From Candidatus Mcinerneyibacterium aminivorans (lineage in GTDB: Bacteria; Macinerneyibacteriota; Macinerneyibacteria; Macinerneyibacteriales; Macinerneyibacteriaceae), in NCBI GenBank assembly GCA_008086245.1, contig VSIX01000139.1, forward strand, positions 1 to 64,000: a DNA stretch of 64,000 bases, in the 5' to 3' direction. Each line of letters opens with the position of its first letter. Positions within the stretch are counted from its first letter, which is position 1. Below the pieces are notes generated by a model. That model was not told where the DNA came from, made no database searches, and saw nothing but the letters and a program-made list of their open reading frames with translations. Positions 17,260 through 26,350 of the stretch are shown here, in pieces. The translations under genes and the position numbers were made by a program.

Positions 17260-18720
17260 ATGCCTGAAAAGAAGGAAGATAATATAAATAGCGGGGGCAA
17301 GGATGTAAAGAAAAAATCAATGGAAGAACCAACACAACCTATTGAAACAGCACATTCTATAGATATAAAAAAAGAAAAACTTTATTATAAAGCTGAAACA
17401 GGTTATCTTCCCCTAAAGGATGAAGAGGGAAACATTAAAGCTAATATATTTTATACTGCTTATTTTAAAGATAGCAACAAAAAAATTTCTAAAAGACCCA
17501 TTACTTTTGCATTCAATGGAGGGCCCGGCTCATCTTCGATCTGGCTTCATATTGGGGCACTTGGTCCCAAAAGGGTTGAAATTTCAGAAGAAGGAGAGCC
17601 AACAAAACCACCCTACAATTTTGTTGATAATGAATATACATGGCTTGATAGAACCGATCTGGTATTTATTGATCCAGTTACAACAGGCTACAGCAGAGCT
17701 TTGGAAAATGAAGAAAAAAAATATCATGAGTTTAAGAAAGATATTGAATCTGTAGGAGATTTTATAAGAAGATTTGTTGATAAAAAGAAAAGATGGGGAT
17801 CACCCAAATATATTGCGGGTGAAAGCTATGGAACTACAAGAGCAGCCGGACTATCTGGGTATTTGCAGGATAGATACGGGATGTATTTAAACGGTATCAT
17901 GCTTCTATCAGCCGTTACAAATTTCCAAACAATAAGCTTCGATTCTGGAAATGACCTTCCATATTTACTGTTCCTTCCTTCCTATACTGCAACTGCATAT
18001 TATCATGATAAACTGGAAGGTGATTTAAACAAAGATTTAGAAGATACTTTAAAAGAAGTTAAAGAATTTGTTATTGATGATTACAGTGTGGCTCTGATGA
18101 AAGGAAATAAATTAAAAAGAAAAGAAAGAAAAAGAATTGTAAGAAAACTGAGCGATTACACAGGATTGTCGGAGAGATATATAGAAAACACAAATTTAAG
18201 AATTAATATATATCAGTTTACAAAAGAGCTTTTGAGAGATCAATCAAAATCGCTTGGAAGACTTGACAGCAGAGTGAGGGGTGAAAATACAAGAGATATC
18301 GGAGAATACAATGATTTTGACCCAAGTTATAATAAATCGATATACGGTACTTTTTCAACCTGTCTGAACGATTATCTTCTTAGAGAACTTAAATATGAAA
18401 ACGAACTTCCCTATGAGGTTTTAACCGGGAGGGTGCATCCATGGGATTTTTCCGAAAAATCCAATCAGTATGTGGAAGTTAGTTCGACTTTAACTGAAGC
18501 AATACATAAAAATCCTCATTTAAAAGTATGGATTGCAAATGGTTATTATGATCTTGCGACTCCTTTTTTTGCAACAGAATATACAGTAAACCATATGGAA
18601 GTGGCAGAAGGGTTAAGGGATAATATTAAACTCACATATTATAATGCAGGTCATATGATGTATATACATATGTCATCTCTCAAAAAGCTCAAAAATGATT
18701 TCCAGAAATTTCTAAATTAA
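17260..18720 (+). CDS. Serine carboxypeptidase (peptidase S10 family) lacking a signal peptide
   Basis: 486 residues of the S10 carboxypeptidase family. Seen are the oxyanion region FNGGPGSSS, the nucleophile motif GESYG with Ser189, a late Asp in NGYYDLATPFF and the His in YNAGHMMY, so the catalytic triad is complete. Most bacterial members are exported, but the first 30 residues here are polar and charged with no hydrophobic core, so the enzyme appears cytoplasmic. The strong promoter and ribosome site suggest high expression. It probably removes C-terminal residues from peptides; specificity is unknown. Confidence 0.88.
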   Translation: MPEKKEDNINSGGKDVKKKSMEEPTQPIETAHSIDIKKEKLYYKAETGYLPLKDEEGNIKANIFYTAYFKDSNKKISKRPITFAFNGGPGSSSIWLHIGALGPKRVEISEEGEPTKPPYNFVDNEYTWLDRTDLVFIDPVTTGYSRALENEEKKYHEFKKDIESVGDFIRRFVDKKKRWGSPKYIAGESYGTTRAAGLSGYLQDRYGMYLNGIMLLSAVTNFQTISFDSGNDLPYLLFLPSYTATAYYHDKLEGDLNKDLEDTLKEVKEFVIDDYSVALMKGNKLKRKERKRIVRKLSDYTGLSERYIENTNLRINIYQFTKELLRDQSKSLGRLDSRVRGENTRDIGEYNDFDPSYNKSIYGTFSTCLNDYLLRELKYENELPYEVLTGRVHPWDFSEKSNQYVEVSSTLTEAIHKNPHLKVWIANGYYDLATPFFATEYTVNHMEVAEGLRDNIKLTYYNAGHMMYIHMSSLKKLKNDFQKFLN

Positions 18721-18789
18721 AGCTAATGTATTCTGGGACATCTATTAATAAGATACTGAATAATTATATTTTTTAATGGAGGGTTATTT

Positions 18790-19149
18790 TTGAAGATATT
18801 GGTTAGCGGCAGCAGGTATTATAAGAATTACAGGAAGATTCTCTCCTTTCTTACAAGAATGAAACAGAAACATTCTGAAGTTATTGTCGTTGAAGGAGGG
18901 GCAAGGGGAGCAGATACCCTGGCAAGAAAGGCCTGTGAAAAACTTAATATAAAATGTAAAGAATATAATGCCAACTGGGAAAAGTATGGAAGGGCAGCCG
19001 GACCGATTAGGAATCAACAAATGCTTGATGACAATGATGATATAGAAATTGTTGCAATTTTTCATGAAGAATTAAATAAGAGTAAGGGTACAAAAGATAT
19101 GTTGAAAAGGGCAAGAAAAGCTAATAAGGAAATTGTTAAATTTAATTAA
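18790..19149 (+). CDS. SLOG-fold DUF2493 family protein
   Basis: A 119-residue Rossmann-like protein. ILVSGSRYY at the start and VVEGGARGADTLARKACEK near residues 36-55 are the nucleotide-binding signatures of the SLOG superfamily as in YspA/DUF2493. AGPIRNQQML fits the conserved GPxRN motif. Such proteins sense or cleave nucleotide-derived ligands, sometimes in phage or defence settings; here there is no such context. The start is a TTG at 18790 after GGAGGG. Confidence 0.82.
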   Translation: MKILVSGSRYYKNYRKILSFLTRMKQKHSEVIVVEGGARGADTLARKACEKLNIKCKEYNANWEKYGRAAGPIRNQQMLDDNDDIEIVAIFHEELNKSKGTKDMLKRARKANKEIVKFN

Positions 19150-19335
19150 ACTATCCTAAATACTTTTAAAATTTCCAAAATTTTAAATATATATTTTTGA
19201 TAAGAACATTAAGGCTTTTCACTCGGGAAATTGATAATAGCAATCCAAATCCGGTACAGATGAATTCCTAGGCTCGGTATGTGGTATTTGTTAGATAAAA
19301 TCAGTCATTCATTAACTATGATTTATGTTATGCAG

Positions 19336-19373
19336 ATCCCGGGTTTAGCGAATGTAGTGAGTGCAACCCAGGA
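19336..19373 (+). repeat. CCGGG element copy 1
   Basis: Starts ATCCCGGGTTTAGCGAATG and continues AGTGAGTGCAACCCAGGAA, preceded by TATGCA as in copies 3 and 4. It is clearly homologous to copy 4 at 50001 but its end arms have drifted. Confidence 0.65.
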
Positions 19374-19479
19374 AGCCTTTTTAAAATTATCGATTATTAA
19401 AAAACATTTAGTGTTAGTGTTCTTGTTTGTGTGTGTAAAAAATTGCTACTACAATTTTCGAATTGTAACATTTATGAAA

Positions 19480-19518
19480 ATTCCGGGTGAAATGAGTGAA
19501 GCGATCAAATCCCAGAAT
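19480..19518 (+). repeat. CCGGG element copy 2
   Basis: Starts ATTCCGGGTGAAATGAG and ends AAATCCCAGAAT, followed by CATCTAGCATTACATTTAA, which matches the downstream flank of copies 3 and 5. Confidence 0.65.
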
Positions 19519-19559
19519 CATCTAGCATTACATTTAAATTATTTTCTTAATCTTAATCT

Positions 19560-19580
19560 AAAAATCACGTAGTGATTTTT
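19560..19580. repeat. AT-flanked small hairpin in island A
   Basis: A perfect 9 bp stem (AAAAATCAC with GTGATTTTT) and a GTA loop. It is preceded by CTTAATCTTAATCT, as is the island D hairpin when read on the opposite strand. Confidence 0.6.
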
Positions 19581-19744
19581 AAGTACTTCGAAGAAATAAG
19601 ATAGAAATTTTATCTGGTTCTAGTCGTGTATACTGAGGACTGTGTTAAAGCTTGTAAAGGATTATCTTATTACTTATATTTTGTGTGTATAAGTAATAGA
19701 TGAGAGGGAGAGAATAATCCAAGTGGTTCTGATTCTGATTCCAA

Positions 19745-19764
19745 GAAATTACGGGAGTAATTTT
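19745..19764. repeat. AT-flanked small hairpin in island A, second type
   Basis: AAATTAC pairs with GTAATTT around a GGGA loop, preceded by GGTTCTGATTCTGATTCC. The same layout, with a different stem, is found at 46946 in island B. Confidence 0.55.
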
Positions 19765-19822
19765 TTTAAACTCACACTCACACAAACACAGACACAGTAA
19801 AATCTTGATAAAGAATTTACAC

Positions 19823-19859
19823 AAATAAAAAACCCCGAAAGAAATAAATCTTTCGGGGT
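19823..19859 (-). terminator. Rho-independent terminator of gdhA
   Basis: A perfect 11 bp stem (19832-19842 with 19849-19859, ACCCCGAAAGA type) and a 6-base loop are followed on the minus strand by TTTTTATTTG, 36 bases past the gdhA stop. This is the clearest terminator of the region. Confidence 0.9.
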
Positions 19860-19894
19860 ATATGATATATTTTATATCGGTTATGTTCTATATC

Positions 19895-21241
19895 TTATAC
19901 AAGACCCTGATCAATCATAGAGTCAGCTACTTTTTTGAATCCAGCTATATTAGCTCCTGCAACATAGTCACTTCCCAGACCATATTCTTTAGAAGCTTCA
20001 AGGCAGCTGTTATGAATATTAACCATAATTTTATGAAGTTCCTCTTCAACTTTTTCTTCTGTCCAGAAAATAAACTGACTGTTCTGAGCCATTTCTAATC
20101 CACTTGTAGCAACTCCACCTGCATTAACTGCTTTACCTGGAGCATAAAGGATATCTCCATCACGAAGTATTTCCATTGCTTCAAGAGTACAAGGCATGTT
20201 AGCAGCTTCAGCAAGAGCAATAGCATTATTTTTAACAAGTGCTTTTGCATCATCTTCGAACAATTCATTTTGAGTAGCAGCAGGAATAGCAATATCGATT
20301 TCTTTTCTTTTCCAGGGTCTTTCCCCTTCGAAGAATTCAACACCAAATTTGTCTGCATAATCTTTAACTTTATCTCTACCGCTGGCTCTCATTTCAAGCA
20401 TGTATTCCCATTTTTCTTCTGTTCCAATGCCTTCTGGATCGTAAATGTATCCATCAGGACCTGAAAGTGTAATTACTTTTCCACCCAGTTCAGTAACTTT
20501 TTGAGCAGCACCCCATGCTACATTACCGAACCCGGAAAGTGCAACATTTTTACCTTCCAAGGAATCTTTATTAGCTTTAAGCATTTCTTTAGCAAAAAAG
20601 GTAGCACCAAAACCTGTAGCTTCCGGTCTGATTAAAGAACCGCCCCATTTATGATCTTTACCTGTAAGAACACCGGTCCATTCGTTTGCTAATCTTTTGT
20701 ACTGACCGAATAGATATCCAATTTCTCTTCCGCCAACACCGATGTCTCCAGCTGGTACATCTGTGTATGCACCTACATGTCTGAATAGTTCAGTCATAAA
20801 TGACTGGCAGAATCTCATTATTTCATCATCTGATTTTCCTCTTGGGTCGAAGTTTGATCCACCTTTTCCTCCGCCCATTGGGATTCCGGTTAAACTATTT
20901 TTGAATATTTGTTCAAATCCAAGAAACTTAAGAATGCTTTCATTTACTGTTGGATGGAATCTTAATCCTCCCTTATAAGGACCTATAGCACTGTTAAATT
21001 GAACGCGGTATCCAACATTAACATGATAGTTGCCCTCGTCATCCTGCCATGGTACTCTAAACTTAATTATTCTTTCAGGTTCTACTATTCTTTCTAGAAT
21101 TTTGTGTTCTTCATATTTGCTGTCTTTCTCAAATACAACACCTAGGGATTCAAGAACTTCTGTAGCTGCCTGTAAAAATTCTTCCTGCCATGGATATTTT
21201 TCTTTAAGATCGTTTAAAACACTTTTAACATAATTATTCAT
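19895..21241 (-). CDS. gdhA: NADP-type glutamate dehydrogenase
   Basis: GdhA interconverts 2-oxoglutarate plus ammonia and glutamate; the 448-residue hexameric class is usually NADP-linked and assimilatory. Visible are the substrate-site PMGGGKGGSNFDPRGKSDDE region, the VPAGDIGVGGREIGY motif and the nucleotide-fold GFGNVAWGAA. The start is the ATG at 21241, which has AAAGGAGG before it; the longer frame from 21280 has none. It is monocistronic, with its own promoter and a strong terminator. Confidence 0.96.
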   Translation of the reverse strand: MNNYVKSVLNDLKEKYPWQEEFLQAATEVLESLGVVFEKDSKYEEHKILERIVEPERIIKFRVPWQDDEGNYHVNVGYRVQFNSAIGPYKGGLRFHPTVNESILKFLGFEQIFKNSLTGIPMGGGKGGSNFDPRGKSDDEIMRFCQSFMTELFRHVGAYTDVPAGDIGVGGREIGYLFGQYKRLANEWTGVLTGKDHKWGGSLIRPEATGFGATFFAKEMLKANKDSLEGKNVALSGFGNVAWGAAQKVTELGGKVITLSGPDGYIYDPEGIGTEEKWEYMLEMRASGRDKVKDYADKFGVEFFEGERPWKRKEIDIAIPAATQNELFEDDAKALVKNNAIALAEAANMPCTLEAMEILRDGDILYAPGKAVNAGGVATSGLEMAQNSQFIFWTEEKVEEELHKIMVNIHNSCLEASKEYGLGSDYVAGANIAGFKKVADSMIDQGLV

Positions 21242-21315
21242 AAAAACCTCCTTTAAAATTATAATAAAATCCGGGACCATAAACTGTTATTATTCGTTAT
21301 CTTTATAACGATTAA

Positions 21316-21343
21316 ATGGTAACTTACTAAACTTCAATGTCAA
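21316..21343 (-). promoter_or_regulatory. Promoter of gdhA
   Basis: Minus-strand TTGACA (21343-21338) and TACCAT (21321-21316) with a 16-base spacer, about 75 bases before the gdhA start. An upstream untranslated stretch of about 65 bases would result. Confidence 0.45.
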
Positions 21344-21362
21344 GTAAATTTGTTCAATTTTA

Positions 21363-21390
21363 TTGAAAAATAAAATTAATATGGTAGAAT
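21363..21390 (+). promoter_or_regulatory. Promoter of the dgt-rib-nusB operon
   Basis: TTGAAA (21363-21368) and TAGAAT (21385-21390) with a 16-base spacer, 18 bases before the dgt ATG. CAAGGAG is the ribosome site. The leader is too short for an FMN riboswitch. Confidence 0.55.
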
Positions 21391-21408
21391 TTCTTCAAGG
21401 AGAAAATT

Positions 21409-22536
21409 ATGTATTCATTATCTAATTATGCCATGAATCAAAAAAAAAGTAAAGGGAGATTAAATCCGGAAGAGTTTTATGATACTAGGTCTCCTTTTGA
21501 AAGAGACCGGGACCGGATTATTCACAGTGAAGCCTTTAGAAAGCTTGAGTATAAAACCCAGGTATTTGTCAATCATGAAGGAGATTATTATAGAACAAGA
21601 TTAACCCATACAATGGAAGTATCTCAAATTGCAAGGGCTATTGGGAAGAGACTCGGATTAAATCTTGAATTAATTGAAGCAATAGCACTTTCCCATGATT
21701 TAGGTCATACCCCTTTTGGTCACACCGGAGAAGAGGTACTTGATGAAATTCTTGAAGATGCAGGGGGGTTTGAGCATAACCGTCAAAGCTATAGGGTGGT
21801 AACTTATCTTGAAAAAAGATATCCTGAATTTAGAGGTTTAAATCTATCGTATGAAACTCTGGAGGGAATTGTGAAACACGCAACTCCTTATGATCATCCA
21901 TCAAATGAGGATTTGGATGATATTTTTGATTTAAACCAGATTCCAACTATGGAGGCACAGATTATTGATTTTGCAGATGAAATAGCCTATTTAAATCATG
22001 ATATAGATGATGGACTGGTATCTAATCTATTAAAATGGGATGAGTTAAATGCTGTAAATATATGGAAAATAAAATTAAATGAAACTAAAAGAAAATATAA
22101 AACCTGTAAGAATAAAAATATTATCAAATTTAGAACGATTAGTTCCTTAATTTCATATTTTATCAATGATATAATCAAAACAACTGAAAAAAATCTAAAA
22201 AAATATAATATTAGAAACTTTGATGATTTAAAGAATATAAACAAAAAGGTAGTTGAGTTTTCCAAAGAGGCTGATGAGAATAGAAAACAGCTTAAAGAAT
22301 TTTTATTTGAAAAAATGTATAACCATCCAAAAGTTATGAGAATGAGGGTCTCTGCAGAAAGATCTATTAAGGAGCTGTTTAAGGCATATAAAAATTATCC
22401 CAGTATTATGCCGGTAAAATATCAGAGTGAGATAGATATTATAGGGATAAATCGAACTATAGCAGATTATATATCTTCTATGACCGATAGGTCTGCTCTT
22501 GAGGAGTACAGGAGTTTATACAGTGGCGGTATATAA
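21409..22536 (+). CDS. dgt: Deoxyguanosinetriphosphate triphosphohydrolase-like protein
   Basis: An HD-domain dNTPase that would cut dNTPs to deoxynucleoside and triphosphate, trimming dNTP pools. The 375 residues show the family stretches HSEAFRKLEYKTQVF, RLTHTMEV and HDLGHTPFGHTGE, giving the H...HD...D metal site (HD in SHDLGH). Length fits the shorter Dgt-like class. It is the first gene of a run of overlapping genes; its last 14 bases overlap the start of ribD. Confidence 0.92.
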   Translation: MYSLSNYAMNQKKSKGRLNPEEFYDTRSPFERDRDRIIHSEAFRKLEYKTQVFVNHEGDYYRTRLTHTMEVSQIARAIGKRLGLNLELIEAIALSHDLGHTPFGHTGEEVLDEILEDAGGFEHNRQSYRVVTYLEKRYPEFRGLNLSYETLEGIVKHATPYDHPSNEDLDDIFDLNQIPTMEAQIIDFADEIAYLNHDIDDGLVSNLLKWDELNAVNIWKIKLNETKRKYKTCKNKNIIKFRTISSLISYFINDIIKTTEKNLKKYNIRNFDDLKNINKKVVEFSKEADENRKQLKEFLFEKMYNHPKVMRMRVSAERSIKELFKAYKNYPSIMPVKYQSEIDIIGINRTIADYISSMTDRSALEEYRSLYSGGI

Positions 22537-23602
22537 TAAGAAATTTATGAAACGGGCTTTAGAACTTGCTAAAAAAGCGGATGGAAGGGTTCAGCCTAAT
22601 CCATATGTAGGGGCTGTTGTAGTGAAAGATAATAAAATAATAGGGGAGGGATATCATAAAAAATTTGGTGGTAAACATGCCGAACCTATTGCAATAGATA
22701 ATGCCGGAGAAAGCTGCGAGGGGGCGGATCTATATGTTAATCTGGAGCCCTGCAGTCACATGGGGAAAACGCCTCCATGCGTTGATAAAATAATTAGAAA
22801 AAAAATAAAAAGAGTATTCATTGGTATATCTGACCCCCACAAAAATGTGAAGGGTGATGGGATTCTGAAATTAAAACAGGCTGGAATTGATGTGTATGTA
22901 AATATTCTTAGAGAAAAAGCTATAGAAATAAACAGAAAGTTTTTAACCCATCTGGAAAAGAAAAGACCTTATATTTTATTGAAATATGCTATGACCCTTG
23001 ATGGATACATTGCTACAGTATCGGGAGATTCTCAATGGATATCGAATGAAAAGTGCAGAAGAATAGTTCATCAAAAGAGACACAATTACCAGGGTATTCT
23101 TGTCGGGAGTTCAACAGTATTGTATGATAACCCAAGATTGTCAGCGAGAAACAGAGAAAAGGGGTTTCAACCAAAACCTTATATCCTGGATATGGTTGGT
23201 GAAATTGATAATTTAGATTATAATGTATTTAACAGAAAGGCAGTTTTAATTACTCCCAGTGATATTTATGATGAAAGGGGTATGGTAAAAATATATAGAT
23301 TTGATAAAAAAAAGGATGATTTGAAAGATTTTATACTGGAAGTGTTTGAGAAAGGAAAACTCCATTCTTTAATGATAGAAGGAGGAGCAAAAACCTTAAG
23401 CTTTTTTATGGAAAACGGGTTGTTTGATGAGGTTAATGTTTTTATTTCTCCTAAATTTATAGGAGAAGGGGTTAATCCATTGAAATTTAATGGAATTTAT
23501 AAAATAAAAGATGCAATTGAGATGAAAAATATTGAACATAAATCTGTTGGAGAAGATTTTATGCTGAAAGGGTTTAGGGAAAATGTTTACTGGATTGATT
23601 GA
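22523..23602 (+). CDS. ribD: Bifunctional riboflavin deaminase/reductase
   Basis: RibD performs two steps of riboflavin synthesis: deamination of the pyrimidine and reduction of its ribose. The 359 residues have an N-terminal deaminase domain with zinc ligands in KHAEP and PCSHMGKTPPC and a C-terminal reductase domain (YAMTLDGYIAT, LVGSSTVLYDNP, MIEGGAKTL). GTG at 22523 is taken as the start, with AGGAG 9 bases before it. An upstream TTG at 22499 is less likely. It overlaps ribE by 20 bases. Confidence 0.95.
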   Translation: MAVYNKKFMKRALELAKKADGRVQPNPYVGAVVVKDNKIIGEGYHKKFGGKHAEPIAIDNAGESCEGADLYVNLEPCSHMGKTPPCVDKIIRKKIKRVFIGISDPHKNVKGDGILKLKQAGIDVYVNILREKAIEINRKFLTHLEKKRPYILLKYAMTLDGYIATVSGDSQWISNEKCRRIVHQKRHNYQGILVGSSTVLYDNPRLSARNREKGFQPKPYILDMVGEIDNLDYNVFNRKAVLITPSDIYDERGMVKIYRFDKKKDDLKDFILEVFEKGKLHSLMIEGGAKTLSFFMENGLFDEVNVFISPKFIGEGVNPLKFNGIYKIKDAIEMKNIEHKSVGEDFMLKGFRENVYWID

Positions 23603-24215
23603 AACAATAGGTATTCTAAGAGATACAAAAAAATTCTCCAATAAATTACTTGCAGGCATAGAGATAGAAAATTTTGAATCTGTAAAAACTGGAGATTCAA
23701 TATCCTGTAATGGTGTGTGTTCAACTGTAGCAAAAATAGAGAATAATATTTATTATTTTGAATATATGGCTGAAACTCTGGATAAGACTTATTTTGATGG
23801 ATTAAAAAGGAACCAGAAAGTAAACATAGAGAGAGCCTTAATCTCAAACGGCCGTTTTGATGGTCATTTTGTACAGGGGCATGTAGATGAAGTTGGAAAA
23901 ATAAAAAATATTTATAAAAAAAACAACAATATCAGCTTCCAGATTTCCTACAGCAGTAAATTTGATAATTATATCATAAAAAAAGGATCCATTGCAGTTG
24001 ATGGAGTTAGTTTGACAGTTGCTGATGTTAAAAAAGAATCTTTTAAGGTTAGTTTGATATCACATACATTTGAAAATACAAATTTCAAAAATAAAAATAT
24101 TGGTGATCCGGTTAACCTGGAGTATGATTTAATTGGTAAATATCTGCATAAATTTTATCAAAATTCAAAGAATGAAAATAGTTCAAATATTAGGGAGGTT
24201 CTAAAAGAATGGTAA
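23583..24215 (+). CDS. ribE: Riboflavin synthase alpha chain
   Basis: Converts two molecules of 6,7-dimethyl-8-ribityllumazine into riboflavin and a pyrimidine. The 210 residues start with the hallmark MFTGLIETIG and contain two lumazine-binding repeats, with SNGRFDGHFVQGHVD at the junction and GSIAVDGVSLTV in the second repeat. It overlaps ribD by 20 bases and the ribBA gene by 7, so the operon is translated as a coupled unit. Confidence 0.95.
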   Translation: MFTGLIETIGILRDTKKFSNKLLAGIEIENFESVKTGDSISCNGVCSTVAKIENNIYYFEYMAETLDKTYFDGLKRNQKVNIERALISNGRFDGHFVQGHVDEVGKIKNIYKKNNNISFQISYSSKFDNYIIKKGSIAVDGVSLTVADVKKESFKVSLISHTFENTNFKNKNIGDPVNLEYDLIGKYLHKFYQNSKNENSSNIREVLKEW

Positions 24216-25426
24216 TGGAAAGAGATATAAGTTCTATAGAAAAGGCCATAAATGAGTTTCAAAGAGGCAATATGATAATCGTGGTAGATGATGAAGACAG
24301 GGAGAATGAAGGGGATTTAATAATCCCTGCTGAAAAGGTTACCCCCGAAGATATAAATTTTATGACCAAGTACGGGAGGGGACTTGTTTGTTTATCGTTA
24401 ACCGAAAAAAGAATAAATAAGCTTGGATTAAAAATGATGACAGAAGATAACGAATCAATGCATGATACGGCCTTTACACAATCAATTGAAGCCAAACATG
24501 GAGTAACCACCGGAATTTCTGCTTATGATAGGTCTCATACAATAAAAACAGCTATTAAGGATAATGTTTCAAAAGATGAAATTGTTGTTCCGGGTCATAT
24601 TTTTCCATTAAAGGCCAAGCCGGGAGGTGTGCTGGAGAGAGCCGGTCATACTGAGGCAGCTGTAGATTTAACAAAACTTGCCGGACTTAAGCCATCTGGA
24701 GTAATATGCGAGATTATGGATGAAGATGGAACTATGATGAGGCTGCCAAAATTAAAAAAATATGCCGCAGAACATGATTTAATAATAATAACAATAGCAG
24801 ATTTGATACAATATAGATTAAAAAGAGATAAGTTTATGAAAAGAAAGGCAAAGGCGGATTTGCCAACAGAATACGGTCAATTCAAAATTTATGGTTATGA
24901 AAATGAAATTAATAAAAAGGAACATGTGGCCCTGGTTAAAGGTAATGTAAATACTGATGAACCGGTACTTGTTAGGGTTCATTCAGAATGCTTAACCGGC
25001 GATGCATTTGGCAGTCAAAAATGTGATTGTGGAAATCAGCTTCATATTGCTATGGAAATGATAGAAAAAGAAAATAGGGGAGTTTTGATATATTTAAGAC
25101 AGGAGGGAAGAGGCATAGGTCTTCTCAATAAAATTAAGGCTTATCATCTTCAGGATAAAGGAATGGACACTGTAGAGGCGAATGTGGCTCTGGGGTTTCC
25201 CCCGGATTTGAGAAATTACGGTATTGGTGCACAGATATTAAGTGATTTGGGAGTAAAAAAGATTAAACTTTTAACCAACAATCCCAAAAAATTAGTCGGT
25301 TTATCCGGTTATGGAATGGAAATTCTTGAAAGAATTCCCCTTCAGGGAAAAGTTTGTAAACACAACATTGATTATATAAAAACAAAAAAAGAAAAAATGG
25401 GACATATGATAGAAGATGTTGATTGA
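24209..25426 (+). CDS. ribBA: DHBP synthase / GTP cyclohydrolase II fusion
   Basis: The 405-residue fusion makes both riboflavin precursors. The N-terminal part (about 1-200) is 3,4-dihydroxy-2-butanone 4-phosphate synthase, with DDEDRENEGDL, GHIFPLKAKPGGVLERAGHTEAA and the terminal EIMDEDG. The C-terminal part is GTP cyclohydrolase II, with RVHSECLTGDAFGSQKCDC (zinc cysteines) and RQEGRGIGL. ATG 24209 has GGGAGG 10 bases before it; the second ATG at 24215 is too far. It ends before ribH. Confidence 0.96.
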   Translation: MVMERDISSIEKAINEFQRGNMIIVVDDEDRENEGDLIIPAEKVTPEDINFMTKYGRGLVCLSLTEKRINKLGLKMMTEDNESMHDTAFTQSIEAKHGVTTGISAYDRSHTIKTAIKDNVSKDEIVVPGHIFPLKAKPGGVLERAGHTEAAVDLTKLAGLKPSGVICEIMDEDGTMMRLPKLKKYAAEHDLIIITIADLIQYRLKRDKFMKRKAKADLPTEYGQFKIYGYENEINKKEHVALVKGNVNTDEPVLVRVHSECLTGDAFGSQKCDCGNQLHIAMEMIEKENRGVLIYLRQEGRGIGLLNKIKAYHLQDKGMDTVEANVALGFPPDLRNYGIGAQILSDLGVKKIKLLTNNPKKLVGLSGYGMEILERIPLQGKVCKHNIDYIKTKKEKMGHMIEDVD

Positions 25427-25446
25427 ATAAATTTAAGGAGGTAAAT

Positions 25447-25908
25447 ATGAATATAATTGAGGGTAATTTACTTGCAAAAGACAGGAAAATTGCTATAATA
25501 GTATCTAGATTTAATGAATTTATTAATAATAAGCTGCTTGAAGGAGCCAGAGATTGTATAAATAGACATGAAGGAAATGATGAGTTAATTGATGTTTATT
25601 ATGTGCCGGGAGCGTTTGAAATACCATATCTTTTGAGAAAAATAGTTGATAAGGATAAATATGATGGCATTATCTGTCTTGGAACGGTTATTCGAGGTGA
25701 AACTCCTCATTTTAATTATGTTGCTTCTGAAGTATCAAAAGGGATTGCTAAAATAAGTATGGAGGGGAAACTTCCAGTAACTTATGGTATTTTAACTACC
25801 GACACAATCGAGCAGGCGATTGAAAGAGCAGGAACTAAAATGGGTAATAAAGGATGGGATGCCGCTATATCCCTTCTTGAATTGATGGATTTGAAAGAAA
25901 AAATTTAA
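25447..25908 (+). CDS. ribH: 6,7-dimethyl-8-ribityllumazine synthase
   Basis: RibH condenses the butanone phosphate with the ribityl pyrimidine. The 153-residue product has the family's VSRFNEFINNKLLEGA, VPGAFEIPY and the catalytic CLGTVIRGETPHF...VASEVSKGI regions, as well as FGILTTDT-like YGILTTDTIEQA. AAGGAGGT stands before the ATG at 25447, which is preferred over the frame's earlier ATG at 25423. It is followed closely by nusB, a common arrangement. Confidence 0.96.
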   Translation: MNIIEGNLLAKDRKIAIIVSRFNEFINNKLLEGARDCINRHEGNDELIDVYYVPGAFEIPYLLRKIVDKDKYDGIICLGTVIRGETPHFNYVASEVSKGIAKISMEGKLPVTYGILTTDTIEQAIERAGTKMGNKGWDAAISLLELMDLKEKI

Positions 25909-25918
25909 TGGAAGAAAT

Positions 25919-26338
25919 ATGGTTGTAGATAAATCAATAATAAAGTATAAAAAAATTGCCAGGGAATATGCGCTGCAGGCGCTTTACAATTATCTGTTTA
26001 ATAATTACAAGGATAGAAAGCATTTCATAAGAGATTTCTATCAATATTTAGCTCCAGACCTTAATGACAAATCAAAAATATATTTTGAAAAAATATTTCA
26101 TGGAACTATAAAAAACCTGGATAATATTAATAAATATATTTCTAAATATTTTAAGGGGAATTTTGATAATTTAAATGTTATTGAAAAAGCAATAATTTAT
26201 TTTTCTATTCATCAGATGATTTATATGAAAGAGGATAAAAAACTTGTTATTTCTGAGAGTTTGCGAATAAGCGATAAATTTATTGGGAAACTCTTTTCAA
26301 AAAAACTGAATGCTTTTTTGGACAAAGTAGAAAATTAG
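25919..26338 (+). CDS. nusB: Transcription antitermination protein NusB
   Basis: NusB with ribosomal protein S10 binds BoxA RNA in rRNA antitermination. The 139-residue product is all-helical in prediction, begins with AREYALQALYNY (family AR-x-x-ALQALY pattern) and has INKYISKYFKGNFDNLNVIEKAI. Its place directly after ribH is the conserved ribH-nusB pairing. The sequence is divergent and Lys-rich towards the C terminus. Confidence 0.85.
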   Translation: MVVDKSIIKYKKIAREYALQALYNYLFNNYKDRKHFIRDFYQYLAPDLNDKSKIYFEKIFHGTIKNLDNINKYISKYFKGNFDNLNVIEKAIIYFSIHQMIYMKEDKKLVISESLRISDKFIGKLFSKKLNAFLDKVEN

Positions 26339-26350
26339 AGCAGGAGAATT

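Larger units (their letters stand above)
19150..19822. repeat. Intergenic repeat island A
   Basis: About 670 bases between the SLOG protein and gdhA with no credible gene; short open frames here have no recognisable domain and run through the repeats. It holds two CCGGG elements (19336-19373, 19480-19518), at least three small hairpins and the strings CTTAATCTTAATCTAAAAATC and GGTTCTGATTCTGATTCC, whose variants occur in the other islands. It also has GT-rich and CA-rich runs (near 19412-19436 and 19772-19798). Confidence 0.7.

Noticed and set aside
19279-19572. Open frame of about 97 codons in island A
   Set aside because: It runs through two CCGGG elements and a hairpin, has no ribosome site and no recognisable domain.
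21363-22523. FMN riboswitch for the rib operon
   Set aside because: The leader before dgt is about 18 bases and ribD starts inside dgt, so there is no room for one.
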